In this document: positions 41,901 through 51,355 of the stretch, one piece after another
How positions within the stretch are numbered: the first letter of the stretch is position 1
Layout of the letters: each line of letters begins with the position of its first letter
NCBI RefSeq assembly: GCF_034424315.1
Contig: NZ_CP139972.1
Span: 6,243,501-6,307,500 of the forward strand
DNA from: Chitinophaga sancti
GTDB taxonomy: Bacteria; Bacteroidota; Bacteroidia; Chitinophagales; Chitinophagaceae
Length of the DNA stretch: 64,000 bases
Direction: 5' to 3'
Program-made: the position numbers and the translations under genes
The notes under the pieces: model-generated
Told to the model about the DNA's origin: nothing
Seen by the model: only the letters and a program-made list of their open reading frames with translations
Databases searched by the model: none

Positions 41901-43274
41901 ATGCAAGTTTGGAAAGATTATCAGACAAAGAATAAAGAACGTTTCCTGGAAGAATTGCTGGCCTTGTTGCGCATTCCTTCCGTAAGCGCAGACTCCCGTT
42001 TTAATAAAGATGTAGCGGATTGCGCTGAAGCCGTGAAACAACGCCTGGTTGAAGCAGGTGCTGATAAGGTGGAAGTTTGCCCTACTGCCGGCCACCCGAT
42101 TGTATATGGAGAAAAAATCATCGATGCGGCCCTCCCGACCGTATTGGTATATGGTCACTACGACGTACAGCCAGCCGATCCCCTCGAACTCTGGGAGAGC
42201 GGTCCGTTCGAACCCGTGATCAAAGATGAGAAGATCTATGCCCGCGGCTCTGCTGACGACAAAGGCCAGTTCTACATGCACGTGAAGGCTTTCGAAACCA
42301 TGATGAATACCAACTCTGTACCCTGCAATATCAAATTCATGATTGAAGGGGAAGAGGAAGTAGGTTCTGCCAACCTGGGCATCTTTATCAAAGAAAATAA
42401 AGAAAGACTGAAAGCAGACGTTGTACTCATTTCTGATACTTCTATGCTGAGCCTGGAAAATCCCAGCCTGGATACGGGTCTCCGCGGCCTGTCTTACATG
42501 GAAGTAGAGGTAACCGGCCCTAACCGCGACCTGCACAGTGGTGTATACGGTGGTGCCGTAGCAAATCCTGCTACCATCCTGTGCCAGATGATCGCATCCC
42601 TGCATGACGAAAATAACCACATCACCATCCCCGGTTTCTACGACAACGTACAGGACCTGAGCAAGGAAGAAAGGGCTGCCCTGAACGCAGCACCCTTCAA
42701 CGAAGCTGAGTATAAAAAAGACCTGGGCGTAGATGAACTGTGGGGCGAAAAAGGATATTCCTCTATCGAGCGTACCGGTATCCGCCCTACCCTGGAGGTA
42801 AACGGTATCTGGGGTGGCTATACCGGCGAAGGTTCTAAAACAGTACTGCCTTCAAAAGCACATGCCAAGATCTCCATGCGCCTGGTACCTAACCAGGACT
42901 GGATCCAGATCTCTGAACTGTTCAAGGCTCACTTCGAAAAGATCGCACCTAAATCCGTAAAGGTAAAAGTAACAGCACACCACGGTGGCAGCCCTTATGT
43001 AACGCCTACTAACCATGTGGCATTCAAAGCAGCCAGCGAAGCTATCAGGACAACTTTTGGTAAATCTCCCATTCCGGTGCGCGGAGGTGGTAGTATTCCT
43101 ATCGTAGCACTGTTTGAAAAAGAACTTGGACTGAAGACCATCCTCATGGGCTTTGGATTAGATAGCGACAACCTGCACTCTCCAAATGAGAAGTATGGTC
43201 TGGCTAACTATTATAAAGGAATAGAAACCATTCCTTATTTCCACAAGTTCTTTGCGGAAATGAATAAGAAATAA
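41901..43274 (+). CDS. M20-family metallodipeptidase
   Basis: A 457-residue zinc peptidase of the ArgE/DapE/CPG2 dipeptidase group. Metal and catalytic residues are visible: H86 and D88 in YGHYDVQPAD, D119 in RGSADDKGQ, the E151-E152 pair in IEGEEEVGS, and later histidines (HSGVYGG at about 214; the last in SDNLHSPNEKYG). The lid dimerisation domain lies at about 200-350. It should cleave dipeptides in the cytosol; no signal peptide. It is followed at a 3-bp gap by an S4 protein gene, so the two are co-transcribed. Confidence 0.93.
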   Translation: MQVWKDYQTKNKERFLEELLALLRIPSVSADSRFNKDVADCAEAVKQRLVEAGADKVEVCPTAGHPIVYGEKIIDAALPTVLVYGHYDVQPADPLELWESGPFEPVIKDEKIYARGSADDKGQFYMHVKAFETMMNTNSVPCNIKFMIEGEEEVGSANLGIFIKENKERLKADVVLISDTSMLSLENPSLDTGLRGLSYMEVEVTGPNRDLHSGVYGGAVANPATILCQMIASLHDENNHITIPGFYDNVQDLSKEERAALNAAPFNEAEYKKDLGVDELWGEKGYSSIERTGIRPTLEVNGIWGGYTGEGSKTVLPSKAHAKISMRLVPNQDWIQISELFKAHFEKIAPKSVKVKVTAHHGGSPYVTPTNHVAFKAASEAIRTTFGKSPIPVRGGGSIPIVALFEKELGLKTILMGFGLDSDNLHSPNEKYGLANYYKGIETIPYFHKFFAEMNKK

Positions 43275-43277
43275 AAT

Positions 43278-43676
43278 ATGCAGAATACAGAGAAACTGCG
43301 CCTGGATAAGTATCTCTGGGCGATCAGGATATTTAAGACCCGCTCACAGGCTGCTACAGCCTGTGATGGTGGGAAAGTGAAGATGAATGGAAACAATGTG
43401 AAGGCTGCAAGGTCAGTAGGCATTGGTGATAAATATGAGATCAGATCCGAATCCAGGAAATGGGTGATTGAAGTAGTGAGCCTGCTGGCCAACAGGGTGC
43501 AATATGCTGAAGCCATCAAGCACTATGTAGATCTGACCCCTGAAGAAGATCAGCAGGCGATTCAGCGAACAGCTTCCAGCTTCCATACAGGTAAGCGACC
43601 CAGTAAGATCGGACGGCCAACTAAGAAGGAACGTCGCGACCTGGACGGGTTTATGGCACCTGAGGATGAAGAATAA
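43278..43676 (+). CDS. S4-domain RNA-binding protein (Hsp15-like)
   Basis: A 132-residue protein with an N-terminal S4 domain: LRLDKYLWAIRIFKTRSQAATACDGGKVKMNGNNVKAA is the characteristic helix-turn with the RNA-contacting basic residues, and KYEIR completes the small beta unit. The C-terminal tail is basic (KRPSKIGRPTKKERRD). Hsp15/HslR binds stalled 50S subunits that carry nascent chains. It lies 3 bp behind the dipeptidase stop and ends at a strong terminator. Confidence 0.88.
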   Translation: MQNTEKLRLDKYLWAIRIFKTRSQAATACDGGKVKMNGNNVKAARSVGIGDKYEIRSESRKWVIEVVSLLANRVQYAEAIKHYVDLTPEEDQQAIQRTASSFHTGKRPSKIGRPTKKERRDLDGFMAPEDEE

Positions 43677-43698
43677 CTGACCTGAATCTTTACCCAAA

Positions 43699-43738
43699 AC
43701 AAAAGCGGTTTTGCCCCAGGCAAAACCGCTTTTGTTTT
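43699..43738 (+). terminator. Strong rho-independent terminator after the S4 gene
   Basis: ACAAAAGCGGTTTTGCC pairs perfectly with GGCAAAACCGCTTTTGT around a 3-nt loop, followed by TTTT. A second large hairpin follows at once at 43744. Confidence 0.88.
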
Positions 43739-43743
43739 AACCC

Positions 43744-43788
43744 TGCGAAAATCCCGATCCGGCCGAAGACCAGATCGGGATTTTCGCA
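43744..43788. repeat. 16-bp perfect stem-loop upstream of lysA
   Basis: TGCGAAAATCCCGATC pairs with GATCGGGATTTTCGCA around a 13-nt loop. There is no T tract. It lies 22 bp before a promoter-like TAAATTCG (43810-43817) of lysA, so it is either part of a tandem terminator or a DNA element upstream of that promoter. Confidence 0.7.
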
Positions 43789-43843
43789 GAAACTTTCAAA
43801 TTTGCTGCGTAAATTCGCATCCTCATAAATTATATTTCAATAA

Positions 43844-45064
43844 ATGCCTAAGCAAAGCGACGTACTCTCCACCGACTTCCTTGTGAAAGTAGCGGAAGAA
43901 TTTGGAACTCCGGTATATATATACCATGCAGAAAAGATTGCCATCCAGTACGAAAAGTTGAAGGACGCCTTCCAAAAGACGGACGCACGCTTTTTCTACG
44001 CCTGTAAGGCCCTCACCAACATCAACATCCTGAAATACATCAACTCCCTGGGCTGCGGTCTGGACACCGTGTCTATCAACGAAGTCCAACTCGGCCTCAA
44101 AGCAGGATTCGATCCAAAAAACATCATCTTTACCCCTAATTGCGTAGACCTCGACGAAATCGTAACTGCCAAAAACCTGGGCGTAAATATCAATATCGAC
44201 AACATCTCCATCCTGGAGCAATTCGGTAACCGTTTCGGTGACTCTTACCCAATCTGCATCCGCCTGAACCCACACATCATGGCTGGCGGTAACTACAAGA
44301 TCTCCACAGGTCACGTAGACAGCAAGTTCGGTATTTCCATCCACCAGATCCGCCACATCGAGCGCATCGTAAAAAGTACCAAACTGAAAGTTACCGGCCT
44401 GCACATGCATACCGGCTCCGAAATCAAAGATGTAGACGTATTCCTCCGTGGGGTTGACATCATGTTCGAACTGGCCGTGAACTTCCCGGACCTGGAATTC
44501 ATCGACCTGGGTAGCGGCTTCAAAGTTGCTTACCAGCAGGGCGACCCTGAAACCGACATCCAGCTGCTGGGCAGAAAGCTCTCCGATGCTTTCAATAAAT
44601 TCAGCAAAACATATAACCGCCCCCTGCAGGTATGGTTCGAACCAGGTAAATTCCTGGTAAGCCAGTGCGGCTACTTCGTAGTAAAGGCGAATGTGATCAA
44701 ACAAACCACTGCTACCGTATTCGTAGGGGTAAACTCAGGTTTCAACCACCTGATCCGCCCCATGTTCTACGATGCCTTCCACCTCATTAAGAACATCTCT
44801 AATCCAAAAGGCACCGAACGGATCTATACCGTCGTAGGTAATATCTGCGAAACTGATACTTTCGGCTGGGATCGTAAACTGAACGAAGTGAAAGAAGGCG
44901 ACCTGCTGGTATTCTACAATGCCGGCGCATACGGTTTTGAAATGGCCTCCAACTTCAACTCCCGCTTCAAACCCGCCGAAGTACTGGTAAAAGATGGTAA
45001 AGCCCAGCTAATCCGCAGACGTGATACCTTCGAAGACCTGCTAAAAAATCAGATCGAGTTATAA
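43844..45064 (+). CDS. lysA: Diaminopimelate decarboxylase
   Basis: A 406-residue PLP enzyme of the alanine-racemase-fold decarboxylases that converts meso-diaminopimelate to lysine. K55 in FFYACKALTN forms the Schiff base. Further landmarks are GCGLDTVSINEVQLGLKAGF, GLHMHTGSEI (about 186), EFIDLGSGFKVAYQ, EPGKFLVSQCG (about 267) and CETDTFGWD (C about 337, the substrate-side cysteine), then YNAGAYGFEMASNFNSR. Length is normal. It has its own promoter and terminator and no lysine-pathway neighbours here. Confidence 0.94.
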   Translation: MPKQSDVLSTDFLVKVAEEFGTPVYIYHAEKIAIQYEKLKDAFQKTDARFFYACKALTNINILKYINSLGCGLDTVSINEVQLGLKAGFDPKNIIFTPNCVDLDEIVTAKNLGVNINIDNISILEQFGNRFGDSYPICIRLNPHIMAGGNYKISTGHVDSKFGISIHQIRHIERIVKSTKLKVTGLHMHTGSEIKDVDVFLRGVDIMFELAVNFPDLEFIDLGSGFKVAYQQGDPETDIQLLGRKLSDAFNKFSKTYNRPLQVWFEPGKFLVSQCGYFVVKANVIKQTTATVFVGVNSGFNHLIRPMFYDAFHLIKNISNPKGTERIYTVVGNICETDTFGWDRKLNEVKEGDLLVFYNAGAYGFEMASNFNSRFKPAEVLVKDGKAQLIRRRDTFEDLLKNQIEL

Positions 45065-45092
45065 TCAGAATAATTTACAGATTAGAATATAT

Positions 45093-45130
45093 TTATAGGT
45101 CTGCCGGATTGGCAGACCTATAACTTTTTA
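45093..45130 (+). terminator. Rho-independent terminator of lysA
   Basis: TTATAGGTCTGCC pairs with GGCAGACCTATAA around a 5-nt loop, followed by CTTTTTA. Confidence 0.85.
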
Positions 45131-45153
45131 TGACCGAATTTGCAGTTTTGCAT

Positions 45154-45161
45154 TAAATTTG
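45154..45161 (+). promoter_or_regulatory. Likely -7 element of the GAF-protein gene
   Basis: TAAATTTG matches TAnnTTTG; a second TTTG lies 11 bp upstream, short of the normal spacing. It would give a leader of about 125 nt before the ATG at 45291. Confidence 0.4.
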
Positions 45162-45290
45162 CACATAGAAATCAACCGTAACTCTCTCTGCTTAATCCTG
45201 CACGCTGTCATTCACTCTTTGTAACACTACAATTTTTCCTTTATCCATTCGTCATATAACCAGATGAGTCATTTTTTACATATTTAGATT

Positions 45291-47627
45291 ATGAAAGTTT
45301 TAACTGCCGGTCCGGATCAATTAAAGGATGAGGCACTGATAGAATCCCATATCTCCTTCGCTCCCTATGTGAAGTTCCTGAAGGAGAAGGCGGCCAGCAA
45401 GTCAGATAGCCGGGCGGCGTATTATCAAAAGATCGCCGAACGCTTTGAAAGTAATCCCGCGCTACTTGGCCCCATAGCGGGAGCAGACGACTTGTCCGCT
45501 TACCAGGAATATATCGACCTCATCATCGCTACCGTATTTCCAATCACTTCTGATATGGACAAGGATATCTATGGTATCGGCGTTCCTCAGAAGTTTGCTA
45601 TATTTTATTACTCCGATCTCTTCAAAAACATCTTCGCCGACAATGGCGACAGAACGCTGGAAGTGCCCAAAGGCGTCTCCCTGGAGAGAATGAAGAAGGA
45701 TAAACTGGAATGGCTGTACAAGCTGATCCTGGAAAAAGCATACGGTTTTCCTGTCGCTTACCAGAACGAGATCATTCACCACATCACCATGCCTGACAGT
45801 AATGGCACCAAGCGATATGTAAAAGTGAATGTAGACCCCCGTTTCGTGGAAGTAAAGGTAAAAGGTGAACTGCCCCCGCTCTCATACGATACCGTATGTA
45901 TGAGGAAGTTCAGCCCCGAAGACCTGAAAGAATTACTCCCACTGGATAACTTCTCCCTTGAAGGTTTTGTGATCTGGACATTACAGGATGTTACTAAAGA
46001 TGAGGTGCAGAATGTAATGAAGAACCTGATCCTGAACATGCACGAAGGCAACGAAAGACGCACCTATCGTCGTATGGAAGAAGAAGTGCAGGCACTCATG
46101 GGCGATAACGACCTGAGTGTACACCTGGTACCTATTCCTAAAATCAATGGCCGCTATGTGCTGGAATGTGAACAATGCGAAAGTGGGGTGACCCTGGGTG
46201 TAACCGGAAGCGAAAAACAACAGCAACAGCTTTTTCAGCAACTGATCCAGTACCTGGGCCAGAACAAAACACCCTTGCTGTTGCCTGTAGTCACAGAAAG
46301 CACCCTTTATGCATATCCGTTTCTCCGCTACCTGCCGCTGAAAGGCATCAGTAGTTTTGCGCTGGTACCGGTATGGCATGAAGATACCCTGCTGGGTATC
46401 GTGGAACTGGCTTCTGCCACCCCTAACAAGATCACCGCCGAAACACTGGCGCAGGCAATGCCTGCATATCCGCTGATGGTGATGTTGCTGAACAGGGGAG
46501 CTGACATTACTTCCAACCGTATCACCCAGGTGATCAAAGAACAGTTCACCGCCCTGCAGCCTTCCGTAGAATGGAAATTCATCGATGCAGCATGGCATTA
46601 CCTGCACACACCGAAAGCAAAGAGAAAAGACATTGGCAACATTGCCTTTGAAAATGTCTATCCATTATATGGTGCCGTTGATATCAGGAACTCTTCTACC
46701 GAACGTAGCAATGCGATCCATGAAGACCTCCGCGAACAATTGCTCCTGATCCGGGAAACCCTGGACCACATAGGCAATACGATCTACCTGCCATTGCTGG
46801 AAGAGCTGAAGTTCAAGAACGATGAACTCATCACCGGTGTCACCAGTGGTATGCTCTCAGAAGATGAGCTGCGCACCAACAACTACCTGGATGAAGAAAT
46901 CGGTCCATTATTCCGTCACCTGCACGAAAGCCATCCTGACCTGCAGCCGGCACTGGAACGCTATTTCTCACTGGTAGACCAGACCGAAGGCCATATACAG
47001 CACCACCGTCAGGACTATGAAGATAGCCTGGCCATGATCAATGCTGAACTAAACCAATACCTGGATAAAGAAAAAGAAAACATACAACACTCCTTCCCCT
47101 GCTACTTCGAAAAGTATCGTACAGATGGAGTAGAGTACAATATCTATATAGGACAGGCCATTGCGCAAACCCGTAAGTTCGACCTGCTCTACCTGCGTAA
47201 CCTGCGCCTGTGGCAGATCCAGTCTATGGCAGATATTGCAAGACTCACCAACAAGCTGACTCCGTCACTGAAGGTACCCCTGCAAACTACCCAGCTGGTA
47301 CTGGCACACAGCAACCCGATCGACATCAGTTTCAGACAGGATGAACGCCGCTTCGATGTGGAAGGTGCTTATAACATCCGGTATGAAATACTGAAGAAAA
47401 GAATTGATAAGGTGCACATTCGCCAGACAGGCAAACGCCTCACCCAGCCCGGTACCATTGCGATCGTGTATGCATATGCGAAAGAAATGGAAGAATACCT
47501 GAAGTATATCAACTTCCTGCAGAATAAGAATCTCCTGCTGCCGGATGTGGAAATGCTGGATCTGGAAGACCTGCAAGGGGTAAGCGGATTGCGGGCGCTG
47601 AGAGTGAAAGTGAATATGGATGCGTAA
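45291..47627 (+). CDS. GAF-domain protein of unknown function
   Basis: A 778-residue soluble protein. A GAF-like domain lies in the middle (about 285-420), with SVHLVPIPKINGRYVLECEQCESG leading in and FALVPVWHEDTLLGIVELASATPNKIT as its later strands. The N-terminal 280 residues and the C-terminal 350 residues are helical; there is no histidine kinase, cyclase or output domain. Proteins of this size with a central GAF domain are widespread in Bacteroidota and uncharacterised. It stands alone between terminators. Ligand and role are unknown. Confidence 0.75.
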   Translation: MKVLTAGPDQLKDEALIESHISFAPYVKFLKEKAASKSDSRAAYYQKIAERFESNPALLGPIAGADDLSAYQEYIDLIIATVFPITSDMDKDIYGIGVPQKFAIFYYSDLFKNIFADNGDRTLEVPKGVSLERMKKDKLEWLYKLILEKAYGFPVAYQNEIIHHITMPDSNGTKRYVKVNVDPRFVEVKVKGELPPLSYDTVCMRKFSPEDLKELLPLDNFSLEGFVIWTLQDVTKDEVQNVMKNLILNMHEGNERRTYRRMEEEVQALMGDNDLSVHLVPIPKINGRYVLECEQCESGVTLGVTGSEKQQQQLFQQLIQYLGQNKTPLLLPVVTESTLYAYPFLRYLPLKGISSFALVPVWHEDTLLGIVELASATPNKITAETLAQAMPAYPLMVMLLNRGADITSNRITQVIKEQFTALQPSVEWKFIDAAWHYLHTPKAKRKDIGNIAFENVYPLYGAVDIRNSSTERSNAIHEDLREQLLLIRETLDHIGNTIYLPLLEELKFKNDELITGVTSGMLSEDELRTNNYLDEEIGPLFRHLHESHPDLQPALERYFSLVDQTEGHIQHHRQDYEDSLAMINAELNQYLDKEKENIQHSFPCYFEKYRTDGVEYNIYIGQAIAQTRKFDLLYLRNLRLWQIQSMADIARLTNKLTPSLKVPLQTTQLVLAHSNPIDISFRQDERRFDVEGAYNIRYEILKKRIDKVHIRQTGKRLTQPGTIAIVYAYAKEMEEYLKYINFLQNKNLLLPDVEMLDLEDLQGVSGLRALRVKVNMDA

Positions 47628-47654
47628 AAAGGAAAATAGGAATATATAAAAAAG

Positions 47655-47695
47655 AAAGCGGCTGTATCGTTAAGAATACAGCCGCTTTCTTTTTT
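47655..47695. terminator. Bidirectional terminator
   Basis: AAAGCGGCTGTAT pairs with ATACAGCCGCTTT around an 8-nt loop, followed by CTTTTTT and preceded by A-rich sequence. It lies between the GAF gene and the convergent phosphoesterase-barrel gene. Confidence 0.86.
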
Positions 47696-47705
47696 ATGTC
47701 TCTGT

Positions 47706-50700
47706 TTAGAACCTGAATCCAAACGTTATATAAGGCAACACCTCTTCTTCAGACCTACCCACTGTCGCCGTTAAGATCAGCATATTCACCGGGCTGAAAT
47801 AGATGCCTCCACCATATCCGTCATGCCAGGCAGAAGACTTTTCTCCTTTAGCCCAAACCCTGCCCACATCATTAAATGCCAGTAAACCCACAGTAGCAGG
47901 GAACAGGTAAGAACGGAATTCAAACAGTTTCAATCGCAGCTCAGTATTATTAAATACCATCGCATCACCTGCAAAACGGTAGTTGCGATACCCCCGCAGG
48001 TTCTGCACACCACCTAAATACATCGCCTGGAAGTATTCATAATGCCCCCAGAGTTTACCACCGCCAAACCTGGTAACCAATACTAAATTGGCAGGTGTAC
48101 TGAAACTCGTATAAATACTCATGTCAGTATACAATTGCAGGTAATGACGTTGCTGTTCATTCAGACCCTGGTTGCCATGTAAGGTCGTATTCCAGTAGAA
48201 ACCACGTGTAGGCGCAATGAGATTGTTGCGTGTATCGACCTGGTAACCCAGTTTCAGACCAGCATAAGATTTACCCTGGTATACGGACAATGAATCCAGT
48301 CCATTCTTCTCAAAGTCTTCAATGATCCTGCCCTGGGTCGCATCTTTATCCAGCGTGTAATAAGTGAAAGTAGGACCGTAGATGAGCTGGAACTTGTTAG
48401 ACAAATTCGTTTTGAACAAAGGTTCTACATTAAACAAACTGAAGCGGGTACGATAATATTTAATCTTCAGATCCTTCTCAAATACGGTTTCGTTACCGTA
48501 ACCGAAGAAGTTGATCGTATTGTTCGGAGCCTTGGCAGTAGCCGTCAGCGCCAGATCGGTATTCCCGATCACATCAGTGAATTCTCCTAAATATTTAAAC
48601 TGCCATGCATCGGTACCTAAACTATGACCGGCTGTGACCGTTTGCCTGGAAGCAAATGGGCGCTTACGGAATCCTTGTTTCGTATACTGGAAACCTGCGC
48701 CGAGAGACAGTCCGTCATCACTGTTGAACCCAGCAGTCGCCAGTGGCATCAGCTTATCATAGATATATAGCAAAGGCGTACGTTCGTACCTGATATTCGC
48801 GGGATCGTAAGAAAGGATTTTACGTTCATGGCCTGCCAGCTGGAAAGTATCAGCACCACCGCGTTTCTCATAGATGCGGATGTGATTGCCTGCATGCTGG
48901 GAACTGCTGTCGATATAAGTATCCTTGTCTTTACCACCTATAATGCGGATGTGAATAGGGGTATGATAATTCCCTGTGATATTGAATTTATCCTCACCAC
49001 CTAAACCAAAGATTCTTACTTCTTTGGTTACATTCGGATCAAAGGTGCGGGAGTAGATATTTTGTTGTACTTCCCCTTTCTTGCTGATCTTATTTACATT
49101 CAGGGAAACGGAGCCGTCCTGCCGTCTTTCAATGCTGAATAGCTCATCTTTCTTTGTTCCGGTTACATCTACATCCTTCGCGAGGAAATGGTAGAAATCC
49201 AGTGATGATTTTTCCAGTTTATCACGACGGGCAATGAGTGTTTTAATTGTAAAGTCGCCAACCTGTTTCTGCACGGTATCCGGGAAGCGGGCTACTGCCG
49301 CTGCAATCACGGAGTCTGGTAAACTGAGTACCAGTTCATGACTGATCTTTTTCCATGTCTCTTCATCAATTTCATTCATGAAGGAACGGTCAAAAGGCTG
49401 GGCGGTCGGGTTTTGATATTCGATATTCGGGAAGTATGGTTTGAAGCCCTGGAATTTAGGCATCACCCATTTCCGGGCAGCAATGGCTGTGATCACGCCC
49501 TGGTTCACGAAGAAAGCCTGGTCGCGGTCGCGGGGAATAGGGTAGTATTCTTTGGTATCGCGTTTCTTGTGTTTCTTTACGCCCCATCTCCACTGGTCAT
49601 CATGACGATCCCAGTCAGCCATTACCAGGTCCAGCATACGTGCGCGGGCTACTGCTTCCTGGTCGATGGTATTATCATTATCCCCCTGTATCTGTTCCAG
49701 CACCTTGATGGTATTATAGGTTTTGCCTTTCACTACCGGCTCTCTTTCTTCAAAGAGATATACATCATCCCCATGTGTGCTGGCGTAAACACCCAGGGAA
49801 GTATCCTTTGGTAAGTATACAAAAGTCGGGTTGGTATGTGGTACGCCTGCTGCTTCAGCCAGCCTGGCCACCGCCATGGTAGCATAAGGATTGGAAGCAG
49901 AGATCTGGTCCTGCACCACATCTTTGGCAATTGTATTTTTCAGTTCAGCAGGAATCGCTTTTTCAGGATATTTCTTCACAGAGCGCAGTACCCATTCCCT
50001 ACCTGATTTATCTTCCATGCGCAGGGAAAGGGTTTGCATACCACCACCCCGCTGCAATATTTTCAGACCACCTTTTTCTTTGTTGATGTCAAGTACGGGA
50101 AAGTTCACCGGGGTAGCCCATACATTGCGATAGTTCTGGCCCAGCAGCCAGTAGTGAATACCTGTTTTGTGGATATACTGGGTATCTGCAGGCATTGTTA
50201 CAAAAGGAGGTAATTCTTTTGCTGTCGGACTTGCATTGGCCAGTTGTTCAGAGCGGATATCCTGTATCCTGAAGAGAGAACTGGTAAAAGAAGGCCCCTC
50301 GGTCTTATCTACCGTATAATACTGCACCGTGATGTTTCCATTCCTGGAGATCTCTAAAGCCGCATAGCCGTTCTCGTTACTTGCATACAGAGACTTCGCA
50401 CCTTTCTTAACACGATTTTCTTTTGCGCCACTACCACTGCCTATATAGTAATTCTCTTTGTCTTTGATAAACTGTAATGCGTGATCATGACCTGCTACAA
50501 AGATGGCCGGGCCATGTGATTTGAAAGCAGCTTCCACGCCACTAACCAGTTCCTGGTAGTCAGGATTGGGCAGGTCTTCAGGCGTGCCGAATACGCCACG
50601 GGTCAGTGGATAGATAGAACCTATCACCGGCAATGGAATATAGAGCCCTTTCTTCAGATCCGTGAGGGGGAAGAGGTGTTGCTTCAGTGTATAATAACCG

Positions 50701-51353
50701 CCATGAATACCATAGCTCCGGAAAGGATGGTGGCTGGCAAAGATGATCAGTTTGTTCCGGTTACGGATTACGATATCACTCAGTTCAGTGAGCACATCCT
50801 GTTTTGTTTTGAAGTCACAGGAAGACTCAGGGCCTGGTTTTGCATAAGGGAATAACCACCATTCGGTATCCATAACAACCAGGGTAATGTTATTATCCAG
50901 CGGCACTTCGATGGGGCCGGGGCAACCATCTTTTGGCAGGAAGTTCACATTCGGCAGGTTCAGGGAATCAACATAAAGTTGTTCATTGATGATGGTCTGC
51001 CAGCCATTAGGCTTTGATTTTTCCCAGTCATGGTTGCCGGGAATGAAAATAGCCTGGGTATTGGTATTGCGTACCAGGTTCACCTGGTAATCAAGTATCT
51101 CTTTGGAAAGCGGGTAGCGGTTACTGGTAGGGTCCGGCATCCCATAGGGATAAACGTTATCTCCCAGGTAGAGCACTGTGTTTCTTGCATCCTGCAGATC
51201 GAAGCGGCTCTTTACAGCATCTATGACAGGGTTATGCCCGTCCTGGTGCAGTTCGCCTGCATCCCCGATCAGGATGATCCTTCTGGCCAGCGTGTCCTGT
51301 GCCTGGGCCAGGAAAGGCAGGAAGAGCAGAAAGAGGTGTAAAAGGTACTTCAT
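47706..51353 (-). CDS. Metallophosphoesterase fused to an outer-membrane beta-barrel
   Basis: A 1215-residue exported protein (signal peptide to AQAQ, about 19). Residues 24-330 are a calcineurin-like phosphoesterase with the metal ligands D31 (IGDAG), D65 (LGDNVYP), N107-H108 (GNHDW), then FASHHPF and VAGHDHALQF. A middle region (about 420-640) contains LRSVKKYP, MLDLVMADWDRHDDQWRW and YYPIPRDRDQAFF, a pattern that resembles the lysine, catalytic-loop and DxD metal positions of CotH-like kinases. The last 350 residues are a BamA/TamA-type barrel (LKLGYQVDTRNNLIAPTRGFYWNT, FGGGKLWGHYEYFQAMYLGG) ending in F. Members with phosphoesterase plus barrel are known in the phylum; the substrate is not. 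Confidence 0.88.
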   Translation of the reverse strand: MKYLLHLFLLFLPFLAQAQDTLARRIILIGDAGELHQDGHNPVIDAVKSRFDLQDARNTVLYLGDNVYPYGMPDPTSNRYPLSKEILDYQVNLVRNTNTQAIFIPGNHDWEKSKPNGWQTIINEQLYVDSLNLPNVNFLPKDGCPGPIEVPLDNNITLVVMDTEWWLFPYAKPGPESSCDFKTKQDVLTELSDIVIRNRNKLIIFASHHPFRSYGIHGGYYTLKQHLFPLTDLKKGLYIPLPVIGSIYPLTRGVFGTPEDLPNPDYQELVSGVEAAFKSHGPAIFVAGHDHALQFIKDKENYYIGSGSGAKENRVKKGAKSLYASNENGYAALEISRNGNITVQYYTVDKTEGPSFTSSLFRIQDIRSEQLANASPTAKELPPFVTMPADTQYIHKTGIHYWLLGQNYRNVWATPVNFPVLDINKEKGGLKILQRGGGMQTLSLRMEDKSGREWVLRSVKKYPEKAIPAELKNTIAKDVVQDQISASNPYATMAVARLAEAAGVPHTNPTFVYLPKDTSLGVYASTHGDDVYLFEEREPVVKGKTYNTIKVLEQIQGDNDNTIDQEAVARARMLDLVMADWDRHDDQWRWGVKKHKKRDTKEYYPIPRDRDQAFFVNQGVITAIAARKWVMPKFQGFKPYFPNIEYQNPTAQPFDRSFMNEIDEETWKKISHELVLSLPDSVIAAAVARFPDTVQKQVGDFTIKTLIARRDKLEKSSLDFYHFLAKDVDVTGTKKDELFSIERRQDGSVSLNVNKISKKGEVQQNIYSRTFDPNVTKEVRIFGLGGEDKFNITGNYHTPIHIRIIGGKDKDTYIDSSSQHAGNHIRIYEKRGGADTFQLAGHERKILSYDPANIRYERTPLLYIYDKLMPLATAGFNSDDGLSLGAGFQYTKQGFRKRPFASRQTVTAGHSLGTDAWQFKYLGEFTDVIGNTDLALTATAKAPNNTINFFGYGNETVFEKDLKIKYYRTRFSLFNVEPLFKTNLSNKFQLIYGPTFTYYTLDKDATQGRIIEDFEKNGLDSLSVYQGKSYAGLKLGYQVDTRNNLIAPTRGFYWNTTLHGNQGLNEQQRHYLQLYTDMSIYTSFSTPANLVLVTRFGGGKLWGHYEYFQAMYLGGVQNLRGYRNYRFAGDAMVFNNTELRLKLFEFRSYLFPATVGLLAFNDVGRVWAKGEKSSAWHDGYGGGIYFSPVNMLILTATVGRSEEEVLPYITFGFRF

Positions 51354-51355
51354 CG

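Noticed and set aside
41823..42620. A 265-codon minus-strand frame over the M20 peptidase start
   Set aside because: It overlaps the peptidase's metal-binding region in antisense and has no start signal or family resemblance.
43823..44704. A 293-codon open frame on the minus strand
   Set aside because: It is antisense to lysA, whose active-site residues are all present. The translated product is biased and unlike any family.
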